In this document: positions 24,801 through 34,949 of the stretch, one piece after another
How the letters are laid out: the number at the start of each line of letters is the position of its first letter
Numbering within the stretch: the stretch's first letter is position 1
Source: Manihot esculenta
Lineage: Eukaryota > Streptophyta > Magnoliopsida > Malpighiales > Euphorbiaceae
Direction: 5' to 3'
DNA: 64,000 bases
Assembly (NCBI RefSeq): GCF_001659605.2
Contig: NC_035177.2
Span: 33,434,136 to 33,498,135 of the forward strand
Notes under the pieces: model-generated
Told to the model about the DNA's origin: nothing
Databases searched by the model: none
What the model saw: the letters and a program-made list of their open reading frames with translations, nothing else
Translations under genes and position numbers: made by a program

Positions 24801-27800
24801 TTGCCTATGAATTTAGTATACTGTTTACTCCTTCAAATAGGTCGACGTAAATGTTGGTCGAATATCAGTGCGTTTAGGATGGATCCCCTTGGAATCCCTC
24901 CCTGGAGACCTTCAATTTCACCTTTTAGAAGAGTAAGTACAATAAAACCCTAAATAACTAACAATTACCATTGTACCATATCACCAGTTAAAAACAGTAC
25001 GATTTGCACAGGTACCCAGTCATGGATTCCATTCAACAATATCTCTGGCCCCGACTAAGTGAACTTGATCAAAGAACACTGTACTCTTCAATTTCCACTT
25101 ATTTATTTACTATAGCATTTGTCTGTTCTATCTATGAGGTGGTTTTAGTTGAAAAACATGCAGTGTTTACTAGTACACATGTTATTAAATGTAGGTATGA
25201 ATTGCACTATCAGATGATAACTTTTGGAAAGGTATGCAGCTACTCTTTTCTATTTTCTTTCTAATTCTGATAAAAGGCTAAATGGTCAGAAAAATGCTTC
25301 ACAATTTATGCAGGTGGTTTGCACAAAGAAAAATCCAAATTGTGTTGCTTGTCCAATGAGAGCAGAGTGCAGACATCTTGCCAGTGCAATTGCAAGGTTT
25401 ATATCTGCTTTGCTTTTTGATTTCTTAATTTTGGACTGATGATAAATGGATATCAACAGTGAGAATTTAATAGGCTCATTTGGTAAAACAAAACTTGGGT
25501 ATCTGGAACATGACCAACGATGTTGTAGGTTTTAGTGACTTTTGGAGATCAAATAATCAACCTTTGTTTCTATTATCAAATCTTCTTCTGTTGTCATACT
25601 TTGTGAGTGGAGGAGATATTGATGGCTTTTTGAGGAAATAGGAGAAGACACAAGAAAAACAACAAAGGAAGAAAAGGAGAACAAATGTGCAGAAAAGTCT
25701 TCGGAAAACTGAGTATCACATGCCCCAGGGCATGTACCAGCAGCCTTCCACATGTCCCAGGGCATGTTGTTATCATGAGCCCTAGTCTGAGCATCACAGG
25801 CCCTAGGGTGCGTGATAGGAATAACCACATGCTCATGGGCATGTGACTCTCTTTCCAGCAGGTGTACATTTTTTTTTTGAGTCAAAACATCTCCAAAGCA
25901 GTCCTATTTTGGATTTATTTCCCATTTGATCAAAATGCTATATCAGATTTAAAGTTTCTTTTTATTATATTTATTCTAATTGATACTTGCTTAATTTCCT
26001 ACTTCAACTAGGACCAGTTTATTCTTGTTTTATCTGTTTCTGCACATTTCTTCCCTTCTCTTCCTTGGTCATTTTTCTTGTGTCTTCCTCCATTTCTCCA
26101 AAAAAATTCACTAATCTCATCCACATGACTTTTCCTATGCTTTTCTTTTTCTTTTTTTTTTTGTGGGCTACATCAACATCTTAATTGGTGTCTACAAAAA
26201 GTGTATTGTTTTTAACAAAATCTAATTCTACAATTTGAATGCAGTGCAAACCTTTGCCTGCCAGGCCCATCAAATAAAGGTGAAGAGAGATCTATGGTTC
26301 CCAAAATACCCATCACAAACTCTGCTTTGGTTGGAAACAATGTTGTGGTCATCAATCCAGTATCAGTCTCAATTTTAGAGTCTAACAATACATTGGAATC
26401 TGGGTTGAGAACCGAAAGTTGTGAACCCTTAATAGAAGAGCCTAAATCACCACAACTTGAGCAGGACATAGAAGATTTTGTAACGGGTGAAGATGAAGAA
26501 GAAATCCCTGGTGAAGCTATCATAGATGATGAAGAAGAAATCCCTACTATCCAACTCAACAATGAGTCTTTCAAGGAAAAAGTAAATTACTTTATGGACA
26601 AGTATGGGCGCAGTTTCCAGACCGGTAGTTCATCAAGAGGTTTGGTTCCTCTATCTGTGAGTGTTGATTCAATTCCAATCCGCAAATTGAAGCAGACTAG
26701 TCGATTGCGAACAGAACATCAAGTGTAAGTAGAAATTCACGTTCACTTCCATAAATTAATGAAAGTGTTATGGGAATGAAAGATATAACATTCAAATTCA
26801 ATTGCACATGGTGCCAAATAAAACATGAAACAGAACCATAATAATTTGTTTCATAAATTTTCTCTCTGCATGCATCCTGAAATACTCTCATAGTCTGTAA
26901 TAGATGACCCAAATGAGTTTCAATACTATTATGTCCTCCTTGAATATGATTTGCAAAGAATTTGTATGACCAAAAGTGGGACAATTTAGTAAAGGCAAGG
27001 CATCAGATACTCGCTAATTGACTGTGTAAATAAATGTTATATTATAATAATTGCAAAGAATTCTTAATTACTATATTGTAGCAGAGAATGGAACCCTACA
27101 CGATATCTGTTCACTCTTTTTTTTTTTTTTTTCTCTTACTATGTAAAGAAATGTTATATTATAACGAAATTGCAAAGAACACTTAATTACTATATTGTAG
27201 CAGAGAATGGAATTCTACACGATATTTGTTAACTCCTTTTTTTTTTGTCTCTTATAAAGTTATGAAATTCCAGATAATCATGAGCTACTAAGAGGGGTAA
27301 GGCTTACTTTATTTATCATTGACTTTATTTGTATTCAAGTGCATAAACCTGATGTTTGATTATACTGTTAACTCAGCTAGAGAAACGAGATTGTGATGAT
27401 CACTCGCCTTACCTTCTTGCTATATGGACTGCAGGTACAACATAGAAAAAGCATAATACTGACAGTCAGATTATGTTTTCGACTGATTACATTTTTAATT
27501 AATGTTTTGTGTCAGGTGAAACTCCAGATTCATGTGAGCCCCCTAAGAAAAGATGCAATTCTCAAGGACCAGAACTTTGTAATGATCAGACATGCTTTTC
27601 TTGTCAAAGTGTTCGGGAAGAAAGAGCTGAAATAGTTCGCGGAACGATTATGGCAAGTGAAACTGTTCTTTGTGCACATCCATACTAGTGTAGACTTCTG
27701 TAACAAACTAACCATAAAGTAATACATCTGACAGATACCTTGCAGAACAGCAATGAGAGGACGATTTCCACTCAATGGCACTTATTTTCAAGTTAATGAA

Positions 27801-29028
27801 GTGAGTGCATTGAAACCGGTGAAGAGATCCATTTTACACAAATTTGTATACAAAAGATATAGTACTTGAGGTCATGTATATTAAATTTCGAGTCATTCAA
27901 ACATTAACTGGAAGGATAGTTTTAGAATGTTGTTGACAATCAAACCCTGAAGTACCAATCCATTTGAAATGTGACAAGCATGGAGTATACAAATTTGAAT
28001 AAGTAGCTTACGGACATTACGGACAAGTATTAGAATTCATGTAAAACTAACTTGTGCTGGTGGACCCTTATCTTCAAAAAACAATCTCACCAACACATCC
28101 TATGGTTTCACACGAGTATAAGTTGCCATGTTCGTTGTCTTTATTGCAGGTATTTGCTGACCATGAATCAAGTTACAGCCCGATTATTGTTTCTAGGAGT
28201 TTAATCTGGCACCTAAAGAGACGGATTGTCTATATCGGTACATCACCATCATCAATATTTAGAGGTAAATTAATTTTCTTCAAAATGAAAACCACACTTA
28301 ACAATCACATATGTGACTAAGAGAATTTCTTGTCTTCTTGCAGGAACTTCTTCAATCAGAGATATTCAAGAAAATTTCTTGCGAGGTATGAACTTATTTC
28401 ATAGGAATTTTGGTGCATCTTCAAAGTAATTTTTTTCCTTCTAATATTTTTCTATTGGAGCTTTGCATATTCCTTCATCATCTCCTCCTTTATTGGACAT
28501 TTTTATATTCCATTCCTTTTAATTTTGTGCTTTTAATTGTGTTGTATGATTAAATTTCGTTATTATTTTTTATTTTAATTCCAATTATATCTACATAATC
28601 TTTTTTTTTTGGGACAGGGGATGTAGCATAGTGATACAAATGGGGTTTAATTATTGAAAAGATAGAAGTTACTGATGAAATTAGCTGCTGTAACTTAATA
28701 TTGAGTCTAAAATTTTATAATGGATGACTTCATTACAAGGATCACGAATAGGCACACCGCACCCCTAGGCACACATGAGCAGACAATCAATATGCATATG
28801 ATAATAGAAACCAAAAGAATATGAAGTACTCCTCGATAGAGATGATCCAACATCAATGATAGAATTCAATTTGCTGAAATTTATGTGCTTGCAGGTTTTA
28901 TTTGTGTGAGAGGATGGGATTCAAGAACACGTGAACCGAAACCTCTTGCCAAAAGATTCCATTGTCCACCTGGTAAGATGAAGAGGACTGGAAAAAGGGG
29001 CAATCATGCCGGAATTGCTGCTAATTAA
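18819..29028 (+). CDS. DML-like: DEMETER-like 5-methylcytosine DNA glycosylase (ROS1/DME/DML family), 19 exons
   Basis: Bifunctional DNA glycosylase/lyase that excises 5-methylcytosine in the nucleus and so removes DNA methylation. Exons (my splicing): 18819-20058, 20624-22021, 22800-23102, 23438-23528, 23617-24373, 24448-24527, 24670-24754, 24841-24932, 25012-25080, 25195-25231, 25314-25396, 26245-26724, 27260-27296, 27377-27434, 27516-27652, 27735-27800, 28150-28264, 28344-28385, 28895-29028. They join in frame to 1767 residues, in the DME size range. In order: three 61-residue repeats (about 11-190); a Lys/Arg-rich domain (about 465-530); the first half of the glycosylase fold (WEEERN, WKGSVVDSVVGVFLTQNVSD, about 960-1015); the HhH-GPD half with PGLGLKSVECV, catalytic Lys1302 and Asp1320 (18 apart, as in DME and ROS1); the 4Fe-4S ligands Cys1387, 1394, 1397 and 1403 (C-x6-C-x2-C-x5-C); a CXXC-type block (LCNDQTCFSCQSVREE); and a C-terminal RRM-like domain (GTYFQVNEVFADHESS to VCVRGW-like). 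VDTNVGR is VDVNVGR here. Introns 5 and 15 use GC donors. Subtype (ROS1, DML2 or DML3) is unsettled; it looks functional. The start could lie upstream if a leader exon exists. Confidence 0.93.
18850..19386 (+). repeat. Three in-frame 183-bp tandem repeats in the first demethylase exon
   Basis: Units begin with ctaagaaaatggaatttggc at 18850, 19033 and 19216, so the period is exactly 183 bp (61 codons). Each encodes MEFGSQ, KLKEPPEVHDYRIPVTPAKS and ARLQKVYAKRCL. Units one to three are nearly identical. The third lacks 15 bp, an in-frame loss of five codons (SGISF), so the reading frame is kept throughout. The IPVTPAK core resembles the short IPxTPxKP motif near the N-termini of ROS1-type proteins. 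The high identity shows a recent triplication. Confidence 0.93.
20249..20475 (+). mobile_element. TRIM-type miniature LTR retrotransposon in demethylase intron 1
   Basis: An LTR-like segment starting tgttgaatcccacatcggtt (20249) and ending cctaaca (20335) is followed at once by tggtattagag, which fits a primer-binding site complementary to the 3' end of initiator tRNA-Met (usual form tggtatcagag). A second, diverged LTR-like copy starts at about 20382 (tgtattgaattccacctcgg) and carries its own internal duplication of ggtatcccttatatgg. The whole is about 230 bp, non-coding and in sense orientation. Known TRIM families share this layout; the right border is uncertain. Confidence 0.65.
25629..26106. 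repeat. Inverted repeat (fold-back) in demethylase intron 11
   Basis: The plus-strand segment 25629-25694, when reverse complemented, resembles 26039-26106 (both contain tctgcacatttyttc and tttttcttgtgtcttc), at roughly 80% identity by eye over about 67 bp. The spacer of about 340 bp contains several short palindromes such as catgccccagggcatg. The structure lies inside an 848-bp intron, the longest of the gene, and probably marks an inserted element. Confidence 0.55.
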
Positions 29029-30010
29029 GGTTCCAGCAAGCATGTTTCATGGTGGTATAGCCTAATTCTTGTAAACTGCCTTTGATATTTTTGTTCTACT
29101 GGCATCATTGCACTCTTCAATGACATTTAAAAAAACTTTGATGACAGTGTTTGTTTCCTTTAATGGATCAATCAGATATTGAAATACCAAAGTTACACGG
29201 ATAGTTACCAATGACTCATGAATAATTGGCGTAGAAAAAAGTGTGATTTTGATAAGTCGAAGGGAAATACTTGAAAATAAATGTAATACGTTTTCAAGCT
29301 ATATATATTACATTGAGGCAAATAATAAGAAAATAATTTTACGAGCAGCAGTAGGCCCACTCCTGTTCAGAGGTGGATTATATAATGCGGTGGCAATTCG
29401 GATTCGGATTCGCATTCATGTTCGTGTCAAACATGAATTGTTTAGTTGACACCAATTGATTTAATAATATTAATTATTAAATATTTAATATATTATGCGT
29501 GCATTACAATTAGTTATCTGTGTATTTTCTATATATTTTTTCCTATACATTTGCTATCTTATCTTTTGGCTTTTGGCTTTTTGTGCATCAAAATCACATA
29601 TTGATATTATTAAAATACATCCTCTAAACCAGACAATTTTTTGTTTAATTTCTTCTGAACTTCAAGTTTGTCAACTTTTTTTCATTATGGTGGATGAGGA
29701 ATTGGGTGTTAAATTTAGGACCTTTTAAATTCAATTAAACAGCCAGATTAAACTCAAAATTCAAAATTTTGTGAATAATCACCATTTAAATGCAATTGAA
29801 GCCCAAACCCCTAATGCTCATCAAATAAAAATAAATTATCAAGATAATAGAATTGTGGATATAATAATTAAATTTTATTTGAGTAATATTTTATCATTGG
29901 ATTGATTTGGGATGATCCTTCATAGTTGATCTGTTTTTTTTTTTTTTTTTTTTTTAATTTTTAAACTTTACTATATATTTTTTGACAGTAATGTAATGAA
30001 TTGAATTGAT
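29029..30010 (+). other. 3' flank of the demethylase gene and AT-rich spacer
   Basis: The first few hundred bases should hold the 3' UTR and poly(A) site of the demethylase. A short segment at about 29385-29450 (attcggattcggattcgcat, then cgtgtcaaacatgaat) looks like the worn end of a repeat. A T-run lies at about 29933-29956. No ORF is credible. Confidence 0.45.
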
Positions 30011-30017
30011 ATGAGTA

Positions 30018-30150
30018 TTAAGACACTGACATTGAAGATTTTGTAAACAGGGAAGATATTTTTGATGATGATGAAGAAATCCAATCATCCAGCTCAACAA
30101 TGAGTTTCTCAAGGAAATGTAAAAAGAGCACAGTTGAAGTTGAGAGCAGG
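30018..30150 (+). pseudogene. Detached fragment of a DEMETER-like exon
   Basis: The plus-strand bases gacattgaagattttgtaaa through caacaatgagtttctcaagg align with exon 12 of the demethylase gene at about 26467-26590 (gacatagaagattttgtaac through caacaatgagtctttcaagg). Translated, it shares IEDFV, a DDEEI acidic stretch and the residues around LNNESF, with indels between. No other demethylase exon lies next to it. It sits 1 kb beyond the end of the full gene and directly abuts the decayed kinase on the opposite strand. A local duplication followed by decay is the simplest reading. Confidence 0.75.
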
Positions 30151-30154
30151 AACT

Positions 30155-31741
30155 AATTATACCCAAAATGTAACGGTCAAGGCTTGAGTTGGGAACAAAC
30201 TCATAGATGAGAAGCTTCTCCCTTTCCTATAGGCAGAAACCTAGAAGCCTAACCAAGTTTCTGTGTTGAAGCATGGCAACTAATTGGACCTCATTTTAAA
30301 ATTCAACTTCTCCTTGTCTAGAATTTCTTGACCACCTCTTCACAGCTATGTCTGGTCCATCAGGAAGTCTACGCTGAAAGGAACAAAAGAGAAATTGAAA
30401 GTCTTGGTTCAACTTTAAGAAATGATATAATATTTAATTACCTTATAAACGGTGACGAATCCACCTTCGCCAAGCTTATTATCATCAGAGAAATTACTTG
30501 TTGCCACCTTTATAGTCTCAATGTCGAAATTGCAAGGATTCAACAGTAGGCGCACTTTCTTCGTTTCCTTCAGGAACATCTTCATGAAGGAACAAGTTAA
30601 TCGATGTGCTTAAGTAATTTTTGTTTCTGTGATGTACAATTCTTACTTTTGATAATTATAAAAAAAAAAAACCTATATTATTTAATTAACAAATAATCAT
30701 AAGAATCAATCTAAACTTAATAAATAAATAAATAAAAATGGACACCTAACCGTTTTGCATGATATAATTTTTACAAAACAAAGTATCAAAATTTATAGTG
30801 ACCAACTTTTAGATTGCAATTAGCTTGATATCCCATTCGTGATTAGAAACAATTAAATATAGAGAAGTTCCATAATATGTAAAAATACATACTTATGCTC
30901 CGGTGCCTTTGTTTCCTTCTCCTGAAAAGGATGTACGTGAAAGTAACAAGTAACAGAAAGCTGACCACAGGAACAACTATAATCACGACAGTATCGGACT
31001 TTATGCCTCCATTATCTGCTCAACCCAAAAGCTTATTCAGTTAATGTAGACACTCAAAAGTCTCAAACTTCATCTGAAAACTTCGATCACTGCAACTAAA
31101 ATTCATTTTAAGAATGAACATATCATGAAAGTGCAAGATAAATCATTTCATCAAGGTACGTATTACCTTTTGCAATTGTTGTTGGAGGTGGAGGTGGAGC
31201 ATCAGCAGCAGCAGCGGATGCGTAGAAGGGGAAGAGATCCCACCGGAACTAGCAGCTTCGTTTTAGAATATAACCTCCTTTCTTTCCTGAGCAACAATCT
31301 GTATATTCATCCACAGCTTGTTGTAGGCAATAACTACAATAACTCTGCAGGGAGATATCAGGTGTACACTGCATCTTTACATATATGGTTTCATGAAGCC
31401 CTGTTGAATAATTGGCTTCTCCAGTTGCGAACTTAATCTCTGAAGACCCCATGGAAGCTCTTGCTCCAACTCGTTCCATCAAACTGCTCAATATTTGATG
31501 GAAGGTTTCGTGAATTGAATCCAGCGTTGGAAAGTTTTAGCTCAGCTCTTCCAAAGATATTGCGATTAGAATACCGAATAATGCAGGGAAGAAGATCAGT
31601 ACCCCCTCCCCATGAAATTGCTTCTTTCTGGTTAGGGCAGTTTGATATGAGATTTTGAATCCCATAATCGACACAGATGGAACAAGCTTCTGAAGAAGAG
31701 TCTGCTCTGCAAAGCACAAGACCGTATACCTTATCGCTGTC
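30155..31741 (-). pseudogene. Cysteine-rich receptor-like kinase (CRK, DUF26) pseudogene, minus strand
   Basis: Read right to left: remains of DUF26 domain 1 (about 31717-31500, with C-x2-C in ACSICVDYGIQNLISNC and CIIRYSNRNIFG), DUF26 domain 2 (about 31420-31250, KFATGEANYST and YCSYCLQQAV), a proline-rich linker, a transmembrane helix (about 31018-30900, TVVIIVVPVVSFLLLVTF then RRRK), then the kinase start (about 30550-30450, [10 protein letters not shown]) and the VAIK region (about 30375-30310, IAVKRWSRN), ending near LLIYEFVPNSSLD at about 30185. A frameshift lies before the glycine loop, in-frame stops lie after GEVEF and in the next block, and everything after kinase subdomain V is missing. 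The family makes plasma-membrane receptor kinases; this copy cannot. Confidence 0.85.
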
Positions 31742-32020
31742 TTAGCCAACTGATTATTAGTTAATGAAATTTATTTATGATTTAGACTAAATCATAAAAT
31801 TTCATTAACCAATAATCAATGAAAACATCCAAAATTATAAAACATTTCTTTAAAGAAAGTCTACATTCATCATTAATTATGATTTAGTCTTATTAAGAAG
31901 CAATTTCAAATTATTTGAAGTTGGATAAAAAAGAACACTCATACTAAAAATAAAAAATAAATATATGCTGAAGCAAACATAAAAGCTCCAGGAAGAGGAA
32001 ACCGAACCAATAATCAGGAC
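31742..32020. other. Short divergent intergenic region between two CRK pseudogenes
   Basis: About 280 bp, AT-rich, separates the 5' ends of the two head-to-head kinases, so it would have held both promoters. It contains an inverted pair (attaaccaataatcaatgaa and ttattagttaatgaaa, both between 31750 and 31825) that can fold. No clear TATA assignment. Confidence 0.45.
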
Positions 32021-32951
32021 ATGGATTCCTTCAATGTCTTCATAAACCTTTTGTTAACCATCGAACTTTGTTTCTTCAATCTCCTCGCCGGAGCATACTT
32101 CGTCTACTTGTGCACATATTGTCCAAACGCAACCATTTCCCCAGCAAGCAGTATCTACGACAAAAATATCAACTCCCTGGTTTCTTCTCTTTCCTCCAAT
32201 TCCACGCAAAAGAATGGATTCTACAACGCCACCGCTGGTCAAGACCCATCCACCAAGGTCTACGGCCTCTACCTTTGTCGTGAGGATGTTGCGCAGGACG
32301 TCTGCCAAGATTGTGTAGCGACTAGCGACTGCAAGCAAAGAGATCATTCGAAGATGCCCCAGAAACAACGAATCCATCATTTACTATGACGCGTGTATGT
32401 TACGCTATTCCAACGAATCGTTCTTCTCTTAAGTGCAGTATCGCCCCTGGCTACGAATGTGGAACACGCAGAATATAAGTGAGGTAGAGAGATTCATGAA
32501 GTTGTTGGAGAAAACAATGAATGATACAGCAGCACGGGCACCGAATGATCGGTCTGGCTCTGGCAAGAAGTTTTCCACTGGAGAAGTGAATTTCACGAGC
32601 TTTCATTATTTGTATACGCTTGTGCAGTGCACATCGGATTTATCAGCAGTCATGTAATTCTTATCTCCATGAGGCCATCGCTAGGCTTCCCAGATGCTGT
32701 GATGGGAAATAAGGGGGCAGGACTATATTCCCTAGCTGCAACATTAGATATGAACTGTACCGGTTTTATCGAGTTGAGGCGACAGCCCCAGCGCCGTCGC
32801 CAGTACCAGTGCTTCTCCCTCCAGCTCCAAAGCCTAGAGGTGCGATGGAAGTGTAAATTTTTTTTCAATTAATTTGGCTCAAACTCCAATTGAGGCTCTC
32901 TTGGAGATAATACTTCAATTCTATTGTTTTGAACTTAATATTACTAACTAC

Positions 32952-34949
32952 CACTACAAAAATCTGTCGGAATAGTAACGGATATTAGTAACGGATTTAA
33001 ATCCGTTACAAATTTGTAACGGATTAGTAACGGATTTTATATTCCGTTATTAATTTTTATTATTTAGTAACGGATTAATAATCCGTTACTAAATCTGTTA
33101 CTTAATAAAATTATTTATAAATTTAATAACGGATTTTGAGATCCGTTATAAATCCGTTACTAAATTAGCTAAAAATTAGTAACGGATTTCAATCGGTTAA
33201 ATAAATTTGTTACTAAATCGGTTACTAAATAAATAAATAAAATAGTAACGGATTTAATAACGGAATGCAATATATTATATAATTAGTAACGGATTTAGTA
33301 ACGGATTTAATCCGTTACTATTTTTTAATAAAAAATCGATTTTTTATTTTTTAAAATTCCAATTTTTCTTTTTAAGTTTAGTAACGGATTTAGTCCGTTA
33401 CTAAATCGGTTACTAATCTAAAAATTAGTAACGGATTAAGAAAGCCGTTACTAAGATTTGTTTTAAAAAATGCCGCCTTTTTATTTTAGTTCGCCCGCGT
33501 TTTTTTAAAAAAAATTAGTAACGGATTTGATCCGTTACTAAATCCGTTAAATTAGTAACGGATTAAGAAATCCGTTACTAAAATTTGGAGAATAATGCCG
33601 CCTTTTATTTTAGTTCGCCCGCGTTTTTTTTTAAAATTTAGTAACGGATTAAATCCGTTACTAAATCCGTTACTAATTCGCGTATTTATACACTCACCCA
33701 TTTTATCTCCCTTCACTCCATTCATTTTCTTTCTCCCCATTTTATTTCCCTTTCATTTCATTCATTTTCTTTCTCCTCTTCTCTCCTCATTTCTTCATTT
33801 CTCCTTTATCTTTTTTTTTTCTTAATTATTAACTCCATTGTTTTTTCATTTTCTTTCATTTCCTTCAATTTTCTTTCATTTCCTTCAATTTTCTTTCATT
33901 ATTGATCTTTCTTTTATCACTTGATTTTTGTTTTATTTTCTCTCATATATTTTTCTTTCATTTTCTTATATTTTCTTTGATTTTCTTCCATTTTCTTTCA
34001 TTTTCTCTTCCACTTTCTATCATTTTCCCTTCCTTTTTCTTTCATTATTCATTCATTTACTTTCTTTTCTCTCATATATATACTCTAACCTTTTTTTTTT
34101 TACATTCTTTTGTATATCTTCATTTTCTCTTTATTTTTCTTCATTTTTTCTTCATATTTCTCTCATTTTCTTTCTTTTTTCTATTTTTTCTTCCTTTCTT
34201 CTTCCTTTTTTCTCATTTCCTTTAATTTTCCCTATTTTCTTATTTGCTCTTCATTTTTATCATTATTTTCTTTTATTTTCTTTCTTTTGTTATTTTCTCT
34301 TTTATATCTCATTTTTTTCTATTCTCTCACTTTTTTTCTTTTTTTAAATTTTCTCATGTAATTTTATAATAATTTTCTCATAAAATTAATAAAATTTAAA
34401 ATATTAAAGTTAATATTTAATATAAAATACAATGAAAAAATTAATAGTTTACCATAATTAAATTATTATCTAATGTAAAATATAATGAAATAAATTAATT
34501 CCATTTAAAAAAATGAAATAAATTAATAATTTAATATAATTTTTAAAATAATTTTTAAAATAATTTTTAAAATTAACAATAGATTTAATAACAGAATATA
34601 AATTTAAAATATTTTTTTTATTTTTTATTTTATCAAATTAGTAACGGATTAGTAACGGATTTCTATCCGTTACTAAATTTAGTAACAGATGCAATTTATT
34701 TATATATTTTTAATTTTTATTAAATTAGTAACGGATTTGAAATCCGTTACTAAATTTCATTACAAATCCGTTACTAAATCCGTTACTAAATCAGTAACGG
34801 ATTGCTAATCGTTACTATTGCATTAGCAACGAGGTTCATAGTAACGGATGTAAATCCGTTACTAATCCGTTACTAAACTGGTTAGTAACGGATTTTTCAT
34901 TGATTAGTAACGGAAAAATCCGTTACTAATCCGAAAAAATCTTGTAGTG
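32952..34949. mobile_element. Non-autonomous CACTA (En/Spm-type) transposon, 1998 bp, TSD TAC
   Basis: The left end is CACTACAAAAATC and the right end CTTGTAGTG, i.e. CACTACAAG on the other strand. The element is flanked by a 3-bp duplication, tac at 32949-32951 and at 34950-34952, the size expected of CACTA transposons. Both subterminal regions (about 32970-33680 and 34640-34940) are packed with gtaacggat in both orientations, the type of array that CACTA transposases bind. The centre (about 33690-34360) is a long pyrimidine-rich tract of ttttctttcattttc-like repeats with no transposase. It needs a transposase in trans. It sits between the DUF26 and transmembrane exons of the CRK pseudogene, probably in the intron. 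Confidence 0.92.
33690..34365 (+). repeat. Polypyrimidine tract inside the CACTA element
   Basis: About 675 bp on the plus strand are almost entirely T and C with short ca or at breaks (variants of cattttctttcattttc). The long ORFs here translate to F, S, L and H runs and are artefacts of composition. Such a one-sided tract could adopt unusual DNA structure, but that is inference. Confidence 0.8.

Noticed and set aside
33902..34361. Long ORFs of F, S, L and H inside the CACTA element
   Set aside because: Caused by the polypyrimidine tract; open in three frames at once.
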